Assembly: GCF_009690905.1 (NCBI RefSeq)
Contig: NZ_VOSW01000104.1
Span: 1-32,595, forward strand
From: Paraburkholderia madseniana
GTDB taxonomy: Bacteria; Pseudomonadota; Gammaproteobacteria; Burkholderiales; Burkholderiaceae
DNA length: 32,595 nucleotides
Direction of reading: 5' to 3'
Each line of letters begins with the position of its first letter. Positions within the stretch are counted from its first letter, which is position 1. This document shows positions 24,413 through 32,539 of this stretch, piece by piece. The notes below the pieces were generated by a model. It saw only the letters and a program-made list of their open reading frames with translations, had not been told where the DNA came from and did not search any database. The translations under genes and the position numbers were made by a program.

Positions 24413-24803
24413 CCATCAGTTCACTGTCGGCTGCCGGCCGGAGCGGGCGTGCTGCGGCTGCCGCACGGTGGAGGGAATTCTGCCACACCGCGAACGTGTC
24501 TTTCCGTCCTTATTCGCCAGTTCCTTGAGCCATGCAAACGAACATCAACCAGTGAGTGCCTCCCGGAAGAGCTCACCGTTCCACGTCTTTCTCAATTCCA
24601 TCAATGCAACTAACCGTCTTGCACGAAACCGTAACCCACAAACGTCAAGCCCGGTCTGCAGAGGGCCGGGGCGATGGCCTGCCGTCCGCATGCGCGCGGC
24701 CAAATCCGCAGTCTGTAGCAGCCGTAGTCTGTGACCATCCGCGCTCTGGTAAATTTAGAGCGAGGAACAGCAAAAGTTCGCAAGTGAATCCACGAGGTGT
24801 GTG
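24413..24803. other. Intergenic stretch upstream of the DUF1488 gene
   Basis: About 390 bases with overlapping open frames and no recognisable motif. It presumably holds the promoter of the gene at 24804; a GAGG site (24794-24797) precedes that start. Confidence 0.35.
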
Positions 24804-25076
24804 ATGGACGTTGTTGATTTCGCCGCAGGCGTGTCGTCAGACGGAAGCGCAATTGCGTTCCGGTTGTCCGGCCGGATTGGCGACGCCGAGTGTGCGATTA
24901 CGCGCGAGGCACTTGAAGTGCATTTCTGGCTACCAGTGGGCGCGGATGCCAGTCGCATGCTCAGGACGTTCGCTGATGGTCGAAATCGAATTGTCGCAGT
25001 CGCTGAAAGAAAAATGCGGGCGCGGCCCGGCCAGCCCGTTCGACTCAACAGTCATGATTTCAGCGCAAAGCGTTAG
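24804..25076 (+). CDS. DUF1488 family small protein
   Basis: A 90-residue protein of the DUF1488 family, cytosolic and of unknown function. It begins MDVVDFAAGVSSDGSAIAFR. The family pattern is visible in CAITREALEVHFW, then LRTFADGRNRIVAVAERKMR, and the end PVRLNSHDF. Length is typical. ATG 24804 is preferred over GTG 24801. It stands alone between the frameshifted gene and the IS110-family element. Confidence 0.75.
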   Translation: MDVVDFAAGVSSDGSAIAFRLSGRIGDAECAITREALEVHFWLPVGADASRMLRTFADGRNRIVAVAERKMRARPGQPVRLNSHDFSAKR

Positions 25077-25189
25077 GTAGACCTCAACCCGCGCATCGCG
25101 AAGTTCCAAACTCGTAGCCGGCCGCGATCACAATCGTCCATCAGCAAATCCGAACATAAAAGTACGACCGCTCATGTCGAGGCCATTCT

Positions 25190-25200
25190 GAAATGTCGTA
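25190..25200 (+). repeat. 11-bp direct repeat, left copy
   Basis: GAAATGTCGTA here is repeated exactly at 26582-26592, on the far side of the IS110-family element. It may be target sequence shared with the element end, or chance. Confidence 0.45.
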
Positions 25201-25220
25201 GTGGCAGCCAAATAGATGGA

Positions 25221-25233
25221 ATGGTCGCCTCCC
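25221..25233 (+). repeat. IS1111 left subterminal inverted repeat
   Basis: ATGGTCGCCTCCC, a perfect inverted match to 26565-26577 on the other side of the transposase gene. Confidence 0.85.
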
Positions 25234-25320
25234 GCCTTAACGGTCTGTCCGGCGCCGCGGTCTCGCTTCCGGAACGTGCGACATTGCGGGTTCGGCAGTC
25301 CTGCCGCCAAGGAGAATCAG

Positions 25321-26331
25321 ATGGAACCCACGATCATTGCCATCGATCTGGCCACGCGCGTCTTCCAGATCCATTTCGTCGATTCTGACACCGGCGCAAT
25401 CCACAGCAAGGTTCTCAAACGCGCGCAGCTGCTACCGTTCTTTGCCAACCGGTCTGTGTCGCGTGTAGTGATGGAAGCCTGTGGTAGCGCTCATCACTGG
25501 GCACGGCAACTGGCTCGGCTTGGCCACGATGTGCGGCTCATTGCAGCGCAGTTCGTGCGGCCCTTCGTCAAGTCGAACAAGAACGATGCAGCGGACGCGG
25601 CGGCAATCTGGGAAGCTGCGCAGCGTCCGGGCATGCGCTTCGTGACCGTCAAGACGGAAGACCAGCAGGCCATGCTCGCGCTTCACCGGATGCGGCAGCA
25701 ACTCGTACGGTTCCGCGTCATGCAGGTCAATCAGATGCGCGGTCTGCTGTACGAGTTCGGCGTGGTCCTGCCGCAGGGTCGCCGTGCCTCGATCGAGGCC
25801 GCCAGAGCGGCACTCGCAACGCTGGCAGACCATTTGCCGACGATGCTCACGGAAAGCCTCCAGGACCAGCTCTCACGAATGCTCGTGCTCGACGACCAGA
25901 TCAGGCGCATCGAGCAGCGCATTGTCGAATGGCGACGCAGTGACGAAGCCTGTCGACGTATCTCAGAGATTCCTGGCGTCGGTCTGCTTACGGCCACCGC
26001 CGCAGTGTCTGTCATCGGTCAGGCGAAGAACTTCCGTTCTGGGCGTGAATTTGCGGCTTACCTCGGCCTGGTGCCAGGTCAGAACAGCTCAGGCGGCAAG
26101 ATCAGACTCGGCGGCATCAGCAAACGTGGCGACGTGTATCTACGGACGCTACTGATACACGGTGCCCGGGCTGTCATCTCAAGTTCGAAGCACCTGCCCG
26201 AGCGATTGCGCCTCCTGTTGACGCGACGTCCGACGAACGTGGTCGCTGTCGCACTGGCCAACAAGATGGCGCGAACGATCTGGGCATTGCTGGCTTATGG
26301 GCGAACGTATCAGGCAACGCCAGTGCAGTAA
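25321..26331 (+). CDS. IS110-family (IS1111 group) transposase / DEDD recombinase
   Basis: A RuvC-like DEDD recombinase with a C-terminal Transposase_20 domain that moves its element by RNA-guided recombination. At 336 residues it is full length. Acidic residues are seen as Asp9 (IIAIDLATRVF), Glu52 (VVMEACGSAHHW), and Asp89/Asp92 (KNDAADAAAI). The C-terminal domain shows ISEIPGVGLLTATAAVSVIG, FAAYLGLVPGQNSSGGKIRL with the conserved serine, and GISKRGDVYLRTLLIHGARA. The ATG at 25321 is set by AAGGAGA upstream. No frameshift or missing key residue is seen, so it may still be active. Confidence 0.95.
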   Translation: MEPTIIAIDLATRVFQIHFVDSDTGAIHSKVLKRAQLLPFFANRSVSRVVMEACGSAHHWARQLARLGHDVRLIAAQFVRPFVKSNKNDAADAAAIWEAAQRPGMRFVTVKTEDQQAMLALHRMRQQLVRFRVMQVNQMRGLLYEFGVVLPQGRRASIEAARAALATLADHLPTMLTESLQDQLSRMLVLDDQIRRIEQRIVEWRRSDEACRRISEIPGVGLLTATAAVSVIGQAKNFRSGREFAAYLGLVPGQNSSGGKIRLGGISKRGDVYLRTLLIHGARAVISSSKHLPERLRLLLTRRPTNVVAVALANKMARTIWALLAYGRTYQATPVQ

Positions 26332-26564
26332 GCATGCATCAAGGCATTTAATCTCATCCACGGTTGCACAGGTGTATTGAACGATGGCAAGACAGGTTGG
26401 ACCGCGCAAAGGCAAGCCTGAGACATTTCTCGGACCTTGAGTCCGCTCATTTAGATTAGGACCTTTGCGGTGAAATCCATCGGGGCCGGCGGGCACGTCC
26501 CGCGATCGAGTCCGGATATAAGTCCGCAACCACCCTCCTCGCCACGCACAATCGCCTTGCAAAT
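26332..26564 (+). ncRNA. Candidate IS1111 guide RNA (bridge/seek RNA) region
   Basis: The 233 bases between the transposase stop and the right inverted repeat are non-coding. IS1111 elements encode their target-selecting RNA in this position. Small hairpins can be drawn: CGGAC-CTTGA-GTCCG (26431-26445), GCGGG-CACGT-CCCGC (26489-26503) and CGGA-TATAAG-TCCG (26513-26526). The last contains ATATAAG, which recurs across the right junction (26576-26582), as a guide loop matching the element end or target would. Boundaries and promoter are not determined. Confidence 0.55.
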
Positions 26565-26577
26565 GGGAGGCGACCAT
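26565..26577 (+). repeat. IS1111 right subterminal inverted repeat
   Basis: GGGAGGCGACCAT, a perfect inverted match to 25221-25233. Confidence 0.85.
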
Positions 26578-26581
26578 ATAA

Positions 26582-26592
26582 GAAATGTCGTA
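26582..26592 (+). repeat. 11-bp direct repeat, right copy
   Basis: GAAATGTCGTA, identical to 25190-25200. It starts five bases after the right inverted repeat, while the left copy ends 20 bases before the left repeat; this asymmetry is usual for the element group. Confidence 0.45.
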
Positions 26593-26695
26593 TCCGGGGT
26601 TGGGTTTGACGTCAGGTTTGCGCCTGTCTTTAACGGTTTGAATCTCACACAGCGTTGAAGGACAGCGTGTGAACGGGCAGGGCGTGTCAGTCCGT

Positions 26696-27292
26696 TCAGG
26701 CAGATCCTGCAGACCGACGGCCAGGTTTGCGTGTTTGCTTCGGCTGCCTGCATTGTGACAATTCCGTGATCACATCGTTGATGTCATCCTGTGTGAATTC
26801 ACGCTGCTTCTTTGTGCCCTGCACGCGTTCCGTTTCCCGAGCCGGTTGTCCCTGATTCGTGCGCGCAGGGGAGCCGGAGATGCGCCGGTTGTCGCGTTGC
26901 GCCTGGATCGCCTGCGCGACCTGCAGTACGTGACTCAGGCGTTTGTGTTCAACGACCGCGCCCTGATCGATCTCGGCCAGCCGGTCGTACTGCCTGTACG
27001 GCAACACACGGCCATCGGCGCGAATCTCGATGCGTCCGTCCGGGTACTCCCACACGTCGATGTAACGGTGGATCAGTTTCCGGTTCTCCGCCGTGTTACC
27101 CAGCAGGTACATCACGCGGTCGTACTGGATGGTCAGCGATTTCGTCACCCGTCGCGTCTCGCGCCACGTCATCAGCAGGTCGAGATTCTCATCACCGCGC
27201 AGCGGCCGGTGCGCGTCGAAATCGCTCTTCGGCGGCTTTGCGAAGCGTACGTTATACAGGCCTGGCCGGGATTCGTAAAAAATCCGCCACAT
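26696..27292 (-). pseudogene. 3' half of an ISNCY-family transposase
   Basis: The C-terminal 198 residues of an ISNCY-family DDE transposase (normally well over 400). The recognisable parts are NVRFAKPPKSDFDAHRPL, LDLLMTWRETRRVTKSLTIQ, YDRVMYLLGNTAENRKLIHR, YIDVWEYPDGRIEIRADGRV and VVEHKRLSHVLQVAQAIQAQ, with the basic tail. The N-terminal HTH and the start of the integrase core are missing; upstream, at 27299-27484, an open frame in another phase does not match the family. The remnant lies directly right of the IS1111 element, so this spot has collected mobile DNA. Confidence 0.8.
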
Positions 27293-27702
27293 CTCGGTCT
27301 AAGTGGCTGATTTAAATAAAAAATCGATGGTCGGATCGAGCGGTGGAACGGGGCGTTGAAGATCCAGCAGATAGTCCCCGAGCCGGTTAATGTGCTCCCG
27401 CCGGTACGGGGTGTCCCCAAGATTCGGGTCTTTTCGCACGCCAAGCGATGTCGCTTGCCGGCCCATGAACCGCCAAATGGACACGCTAGTCAGCTGACCG
27501 CTATGTGGCGTAGTACGGACAGTACGGCAGCGTTTGCTCCCATGGAGATCATCGCCCGATTCGCGCAGGACGAGCTATGTCGGCCACGCTGATTCACTGT
27601 AGCCGTGTCACCACGCGCTTGCTGATTTTTTATAGGCGTGATTGACCCGGACCGCTGTCAGGATATTCGCTGCGGCCTGCTCGCGGACCGCTCGCCTCAC
27701 TC
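27293..27702. other. Degraded stretch upstream of the ISNCY remnant
   Basis: About 410 bases. A minus-strand frame (27299-27484) reads like protein (YRREHINRLGDYLLDLQRPV) and stops just before the transposase remnant, but I do not recognise it. It may be part of another broken mobile gene. The rest shows no supported feature. Confidence 0.35.
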
Positions 27703-28215
27703 TCACGTTGCGACAGGCGCACAAGCGATCGAAGCGAGAAGCGGCGGCAACGCGTACTGGGCAAACAGCTTCACGATACGGAGATCGACGCCAATATAAC
27801 GACCTTCTTCGTGAAGCATGTTCAACGTGCCTGCGGTCCTCCCGCACCAGCGTATCGGCATGTTGATGACGCTCCCGAGGCCCAGCGAAGCCATTTTTCG
27901 ATGATGATCGAATACGGATTCGAGATCCTGCACCCGATGTCCCACATAGGGTATGCCGTCCCGAATCACGGACTGCGCCCAGGATTTCGACGCTATCGTG
28001 GTGCTCGTCCCCGCCGGATACGCATCGGGGTGGCTGGAGTACAACCGAGTGGATCGGGTCAGCGCTTCGTCATAGGTGAGGATCGTCATAAGCTTGTGCG
28101 ACACAATTCGTTGCAAGGCCAAGTCGAGTGCGCGGAAGACGTCCGCAGGTTGCCGCGCGTTGCTGCAGGCAGCTGCGATCGAGTCAAGTTCCGGAAGCAG
28201 ATTTGCGTTTATCAT
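27703..28215 (-). CDS. GAF domain-containing protein
   Basis: A single GAF domain of 170 residues, a small-molecule-binding sensor module that is normally cytoplasmic. The pattern is visible as LALQRIVSHKLMTILTYDEA, RLYSSHPDAYPAG, SWAQSVIRDGIPYVG, LGSVINMPIRWCGRTAGTLN, and LFAQYALPPLLA. Stand-alone GAF genes of this kind often sit beside transporters or amidohydrolases of catabolic clusters; the ligand is unknown. Its ATG at 28215 overlaps the stop of the truncated transporter gene (ATGA), so the two were once an operon. With the transporter broken, its expression may have changed. Confidence 0.82.
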   Translation of the reverse strand: MINANLLPELDSIAAACSNARQPADVFRALDLALQRIVSHKLMTILTYDEALTRSTRLYSSHPDAYPAGTSTTIASKSWAQSVIRDGIPYVGHRVQDLESVFDHHRKMASLGLGSVINMPIRWCGRTAGTLNMLHEEGRYIGVDLRIVKLFAQYALPPLLASIACAPVAT

Positions 28216-28733
28216 TGGAATTCCTCTGCAACGATGGCTTCGAGTGAAAGCCCTTTCGTCCTCGGCCCTAGAATCATGACGGCGAGTGCGCCGGCTCCCA
28301 GTACGGCGGTCGTCAGGCCGAAGACGCTTCCAAATCCAACTATCGGGAACAGATAGCCGACGATGATTGGTGACGCGATAGCACCGACGCGGCCGACGGC
28401 TGATGCGAATCCCGCACCGGTCGTGCGAATTGCAGTCGGAAAAATTTCTGCGGTGTAAGCGTAGACGCCCGCGTATGTCCCGTTCATCGCGAAAGACAGG
28501 CAGGCGCCTGCGATCATGACGGCCTCGTTGGTGTGCACAGCCGACAGCGCCAGCGCAGAAACCGCGCCTACTGCCATGTACGACACAATCGTCGCCTTGC
28601 GGCCTATCTTCTCGTTAAGATAGGCCGCCGAGAACAGGCCAGGCACTTGCGCAAGGTAAATGACGAACGAATAGCCGAAGCTCTTCGTAATGCTCATCCC
28701 GTTCTGGACCAGCAAGCAGATGGTCGCGTTCAA
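28212..28733 (-). pseudogene. Truncated MFS transporter, C-terminal half
   Basis: The last 173 residues, about five or six hydrophobic segments, of an MFS symporter of the sugar/aromatic-acid type. It has YLAQVPGLFSAAYLNEKIGR with the RK loop motif, AYTAEIFPTAIRTTGAGFAS (the conserved TM10-11 motif E-x-F-P-T-x-x-R-x-x-G), and a C-terminus ETKGLSLE-like (RTKGLSLEAI). The N-terminal half is absent: the frame opens abruptly near 28733, and the 200 bases beyond show no transporter sequence in any frame. It cannot be a working permease. The GAF gene follows by a 4-base overlap. Confidence 0.82.
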
Positions 28734-29193
28734 AGTCGCTAAGGCTAATCGCTAAGCTAAAGGGACCTAACAATCGACAGAGAGCGGCTTGTCGCGACAT
28801 CGTTTCGTCAGATACTCGATCGGCATGGTTTGCTGTATTTCGGATTGGCTGATGGCGCCGACGAGATCCGACCGAATTAACTGAAGGATATGCGGCGTCG
28901 AGCGCGACGGCAGAGGCGACCGTCCGGTAGCGCTGTGACAGCAAACGCCTAGCCCGAAGAACTCAAGGTGCGCTTAGGGTCGCGTACCGTCTCTCGCAGA
29001 GCTCGGCGCACGCACTGCAATGCTCATCACTTGAGGCATTCCCCGGCCACTGGACCTAAACCGCTCGCGCTCCCGCATAGCCGTTCGAGCGTCGACTCCG
29101 CTCTGGCAGTGGAGCACCGCTCGACTGTCGTTGGTGCACAAGCCGTGCGCGGTCCTACATGGAAATGAGGAAAGCCTTTTGTCCTTGCCGTGC
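28734..29193. other. Intergenic stretch between truncated MFS gene and panB
   Basis: 460 bases without a supported gene or clear hairpin. It contains the break point of the transporter gene at its left side. No IS end was recognised. Confidence 0.4.
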
Positions 29194-30024
29194 TTAAAAG
29201 CAGTGTTCCGACGCGGGGAAGAGATTCTCCTTCACTGCCTTGACATACGCGCGGATAGCTCCCTCGATGCTCGACTGACCATCCATGAAGTTGCGTACAA
29301 AGCGAGCGGTCTTGCCGGGAAAGACGCCCAACATGTCGTGCATCACAAGCACTTGCCCCGAACAGTCCGGACCAGCCCCGATACCGATTGTCGGGATATC
29401 CAGCAACTCCGTCACCTCCCTGCCGACGGAAGTCGGAATGGCCTCAAGAAGGAGAAGCGATGCGCCTGCTGCCTGCAGTGCAATGGCGTCGGCTTTCAAT
29501 TGCTCCACGTCTTCTGCTTTTTTCCCTTGCACCTTAAACCCACCGAGTCGATGCACGGACTGCGGCGTGAGGCCAAGATGAGCGAAAACCGGTACGCCAC
29601 GCTCAGTGAGAAATTTGACGGTATCGACCAGCCAGGCGCCCCCTTCAAGTTTGACCATCTGCGCACCCGCTTGCATCAGTTTCACAGCATTGTCGAATGC
29701 AGATTGCGGAGTTGCATAGGTACCGAATGGCATGTCAGCGGCCACAAATGCAGATCGGTTTCCTCGAGTGACCGACGCTGTGTGATAGGCGATATCCGCC
29801 AGATTGACCGGCAATGTCGTGCTGTGGCCCTGCAGTACGTTGCCGAGCGAGTCGCCCACTAGCACCATATCCACGCCACAGCGGTCCATCAACGATGCGA
29901 AGCTGGCGTCGTAACAGGTCAGCATTGCAATATTTTGGCCTGCATTTTTCATGTTCAATAGCGAAGACACGGTGACCGCTTTGCGGCTTACGGCGCTCTC
30001 GCCTTCCTGAAGATATCCAGCCAT
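29194..30024 (-). CDS. panB: 3-methyl-2-oxobutanoate hydroxymethyltransferase
   Basis: PanB adds a hydroxymethyl group from 5,10-methylene-tetrahydrofolate to 2-oxoisovalerate, giving ketopantoate, the first step of pantothenate synthesis. At 276 residues it is full length. Metal and substrate residues are in place: VLVGDSLG (Asp58), AADMPFG (Asp97), VKLEGG (Lys125, Glu127), HLGLTPQSVHRLGG and LLLLEAIP (Glu194). The C-terminus FVRNFMDGQSSIEGAIRAY is typical. The ATG at 30024 lacks a strong ribosome site. No panC or panD is nearby, so this is probably an additional, stand-alone panB copy (inference). A role in a different C1-transfer or retro-aldol reaction cannot be excluded. Confidence 0.93.
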   Translation of the reverse strand: MAGYLQEGESAVSRKAVTVSSLLNMKNAGQNIAMLTCYDASFASLMDRCGVDMVLVGDSLGNVLQGHSTTLPVNLADIAYHTASVTRGNRSAFVAADMPFGTYATPQSAFDNAVKLMQAGAQMVKLEGGAWLVDTVKFLTERGVPVFAHLGLTPQSVHRLGGFKVQGKKAEDVEQLKADAIALQAAGASLLLLEAIPTSVGREVTELLDIPTIGIGAGPDCSGQVLVMHDMLGVFPGKTARFVRNFMDGQSSIEGAIRAYVKAVKENLFPASEHCF

Positions 30025-30299
30025 ATTTTCTACTGGTTGTTAAAAAGGGGGCGCTCGCTTGCTTTCCAAGCTTTGAACGGGGAAGAGGCACTCATTTCAC
30101 GTTTTGACTGAGTGCAACTCGCAAAAGCATCCGGCGCACGCACGGAGCGCCATGATAAAGGACCGGGTCCACTCGCCCGATGCGGAGCAACACTTTGTGC
30201 GCATCTCTGGGGTTGGCCAAGGTTTCCGGCTTCCGCAGTCGGGCTGGGTGCAACCGCACGCGAAGTCGTCATGCTGCGCCGGCCGCGCTCAACCTCGAT

Positions 30300-30770
30300 C
30301 TACTTCTCTACCTTGCCGTGCATCACCATGATGGTTTGTTGCATCAACGCACATAGCGTTTCATTGCCTCCTTTGACGGCGAATACTTCTGCCTGAGTGA
30401 CGATAAGCGTACGGCCGGGACGGACTGCCCGGCCACGGGCAATCAGGCTGTTGGCGTCGGCCGCGGCAACCAGATTCAGCTTGTATTCGACGGTCAAGAC
30501 TGAAGCGCTGGCCGGTACCAATGTCATAGCGGCATATCCGCCAGCAGAGTCGGCAATCATTCCCACGACGCCGCCATGTACGAAACCATGCTGCTGCTCG
30601 ACACCATTCCAAACCGGTAGGTGAATTTCGGTGTGGCCATGTTCAACCACGGGCATAGTCGCCTGGATCAACGTCATCGCATTCTGGCGCATGAAGCTGG
30701 CGCGAATGCGTTCAGCGAATAGGGAGTCGGGTATATGTGCCATAAAGGGGATTGTATTGTCAGATTCCAT
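30300..30770 (-). CDS. PaaI-family hotdog thioesterase
   Basis: A hotdog-fold acyl-CoA thioesterase or hydroxyphenylacetyl-CoA-thioesterase-like protein of 156 residues from ATG 30770. The family core is clear: QHGFVHGGVVGMIADSAGGY with the catalytic-helix aspartate, VLTVEYKLNLVAAADANSLI, and ARGRAVRPGRTLIVTQAEVF. It would hydrolyse CoA esters of catabolic intermediates. A longer form is possible: GTG at 30872 overlaps the stop of the LysR gene by four bases (GTGA) and would add 34 low-similarity residues. That overlap implies that the two genes form one transcript. Confidence 0.85.
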   Translation of the reverse strand: MESDNTIPFMAHIPDSLFAERIRASFMRQNAMTLIQATMPVVEHGHTEIHLPVWNGVEQQHGFVHGGVVGMIADSAGGYAAMTLVPASASVLTVEYKLNLVAAADANSLIARGRAVRPGRTLIVTQAEVFAVKGGNETLCALMQQTIMVMHGKVEK

Positions 30771-30868
30771 ATTATCGAGCGACGCAAGCGGCTCCAACTC
30801 CAATGACGCGACTGATGGATCTGCGAACGCATGTGGCGATCGCCTTCTGTTTGGCGTACCCGCGTCAG

Positions 30869-31810
30869 TCACTCTTCTTGCGCCAATCGCACGAGGATGT
30901 CGGCAAGTGCACGAATCTTCGGCTGGGCCGCACGTTGAGATGGATATACCAGGAAGTACGACGCACCGTTTCGCAATGCCTCGCGAAACGGTGTCGTCAG
31001 GGAGCCCGCTTCAAGCTTGTCTTGCGCCATGCGTGGGTCGCCGATTGCAACCCCATGACCTTCTGCTGCGGCAGTGAGCGTCAATTCAAGTGTGTCGAAT
31101 ACAAGCCCCTGTCGAGCATTGATGTACGTCGCCCCGACACTATCAAGCCAACCACGCCATTCCGCGTAACCAGGTCCAGGATGTAGCAACGTCACGTCCG
31201 CAAGATCAGCGACCGATCTGAGAGACGCAGCCAATGCGGGTGTGCACATTGGCGCGAGCGTCTCGGCAAACAGCGGTACCGCTTCTACGCCCACCCACTG
31301 TCCGGTGCCACGCACGACAATGGCGTCGACATCCGGCGCGGTGAAATCCGGCATGTCGTCAGCGGATGTCGAGATCCGCAGCTCAATGCCGCCCAGCGCA
31401 ATGTTGATTTCTGCCAGCCGCGGGAGCAACCAGCGAATCGCAAACGTGGACGGTAACCGAACCGTGATCACCGACGCCGCGCCATGCTGAATTGCAGCAT
31501 GTTGAACGAGTTGCGTCAGCACTTTGACTGCCACCGTAAGCAGCGTGTCTCCCTCTGCTGTCAATGCCAGCCCTGACGCGTGACGCACGAACAGTGCACA
31601 TTGATAGTGCGCTTCCAGTTGCTGGATCTGCCGACTGACCGCTCCCTGCGTGCGGCACAGATGCTCTGCGGCCTTACTCACGCTGCCGAGAGACGCCGTA
31701 GCGACGAACGCCTGAATTCCGGCTAGCGACGGCAGCGGGCGGGTCAGATCTGCCAGCGGGTATGTTCCGGGCGCATACCCCGCTTGCGGATTTTTCGATT
31801 GTTCGGTCAT
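30869..31810 (-). CDS. LysR family transcriptional regulator (GcvA-like)
   Basis: A regulator of about 313 residues. A non-conserved N-terminal extension of about 27 residues precedes the HTH PSLAGIQAFVATASLGSVSK, AEHLCRTQGAVSRQIQQLEA, then FVRHASGLALTAEG. The effector domain begins TVRLPSTFAIRWLLPRLAEI, the pattern of the GcvA/TrpI subgroup. The ATG at 31810 is preferred; TTG 31834 is in frame. It is divergent from the NTF2-like gene at 31891 (80-base gap) and overlaps the thioesterase start downstream. It may regulate both sides. Confidence 0.92.
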   Translation of the reverse strand: MTEQSKNPQAGYAPGTYPLADLTRPLPSLAGIQAFVATASLGSVSKAAEHLCRTQGAVSRQIQQLEAHYQCALFVRHASGLALTAEGDTLLTVAVKVLTQLVQHAAIQHGAASVITVRLPSTFAIRWLLPRLAEINIALGGIELRISTSADDMPDFTAPDVDAIVVRGTGQWVGVEAVPLFAETLAPMCTPALAASLRSVADLADVTLLHPGPGYAEWRGWLDSVGATYINARQGLVFDTLELTLTAAAEGHGVAIGDPRMAQDKLEAGSLTTPFREALRNGASYFLVYPSQRAAQPKIRALADILVRLAQEE

Positions 31811-31890
31811 CGGCGCGTCGCTATCGTGTTTCAACCAGGGGCGTGCTCGTTTGACCGGGCCGCATCTTTAACGAATTATCGGAGGTTACT
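31811..31890. promoter_or_regulatory. Short divergent promoter gap
   Basis: 80 bases between the lysR and NTF2-like starts, containing GGAGG (31881-31885) as a strong ribosome site for the right-hand gene. LysR operator half-sites were not identified. Confidence 0.45.
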
Positions 31891-32289
31891 GTGGTGTCAT
31901 CGCCGGAATTACTCTATACGCAGCAAGTTCGCACCTACCTCAAAGAGTTGGAGCGCGGCGACGTCGCCGCGATCTGCGCCCTGTTTGCACCGGACGCACA
32001 GATTTTCTCGCCGTTTCTCGGTTGGATGCAAGCGGCACCGTTCTTTGCCAAAGTCAGCGAAGCATCGGGAGACAGCACGATCACGTCTATCGACATCTGT
32101 GTGAGCACAACGGGCGCTCGGCGTGCGACAGGTTACTTCATCTACGATTGGGTGCTCAAAGACGGTTCCACGGCCAGGTTCGAGTGCGTCGATGTGTTCG
32201 AGTTCGACGCCAACGGTCTGGTCGAGCGCATGATAATTGTGTACGACACTTATCCTATCCGCAGCACTGTCGGCGATAAGTACGCATAG
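31891..32289 (+). CDS. NTF2-like / SnoaL-type small protein
   Basis: A 132-residue cone-shaped alpha+beta barrel protein of the NTF2-like superfamily (nuclear transport factor 2, ketosteroid isomerase, SnoaL). The pattern is LLYTQQVRTYLKELERGDVA, ICALFAPDAQIFSPFLGW, a middle strand region, and FECVDVFEFDANGLVERMII at the C-terminus. Members act as isomerases, cyclases, hydratases or binding proteins; the reaction cannot be told from sequence alone. The start is GTG at 31891, five bases after GGAGG; GTG 31894 is equally possible. It is divergent from a LysR gene and is probably its target. Confidence 0.83.
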   Translation: MVSSPELLYTQQVRTYLKELERGDVAAICALFAPDAQIFSPFLGWMQAAPFFAKVSEASGDSTITSIDICVSTTGARRATGYFIYDWVLKDGSTARFECVDVFEFDANGLVERMIIVYDTYPIRSTVGDKYA

Positions 32290-32539
32290 TTTGCCGACTA
32301 GTCGTTTACTCGGTCATGTCTCTGGTCAAACCGCTGAATTGTGCGTTTTGCCGTGCATGCAACGCGGTATTCCGCATCTTTAGGCTGCACCTAATCCCCG
32401 CTTTCGAACAATCAAATTCCAACCTGTTTTTGGTGTCGGCAACCTGCGTCCTACCTCGTGAACGAACGCGAGGCGACACTCAGGAACGATAGCCGAGACC
32501 TGTTCGTTCCTGCATCGAAGCCTGCTCTTGGAGATGGTT

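Larger units (their letters stand above)
25201..26581 (+). mobile_element. IS110-family insertion sequence, IS1111 group
   Basis: An apparently complete element. A DEDD transposase gene (25321-26331) is flanked by a perfect 13-base subterminal inverted repeat, ATGGTCGCCTCCC (25221-25233) and GGGAGGCGACCAT (26565-26577). Subterminal rather than terminal repeats and a long non-coding tail after the transposase gene are hallmarks of the IS1111 group. The exact ends are uncertain by up to about 20 bases because the group inserts without a fixed target duplication. The limits given are the spaces between the 11-base direct repeats. Confidence 0.82.
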
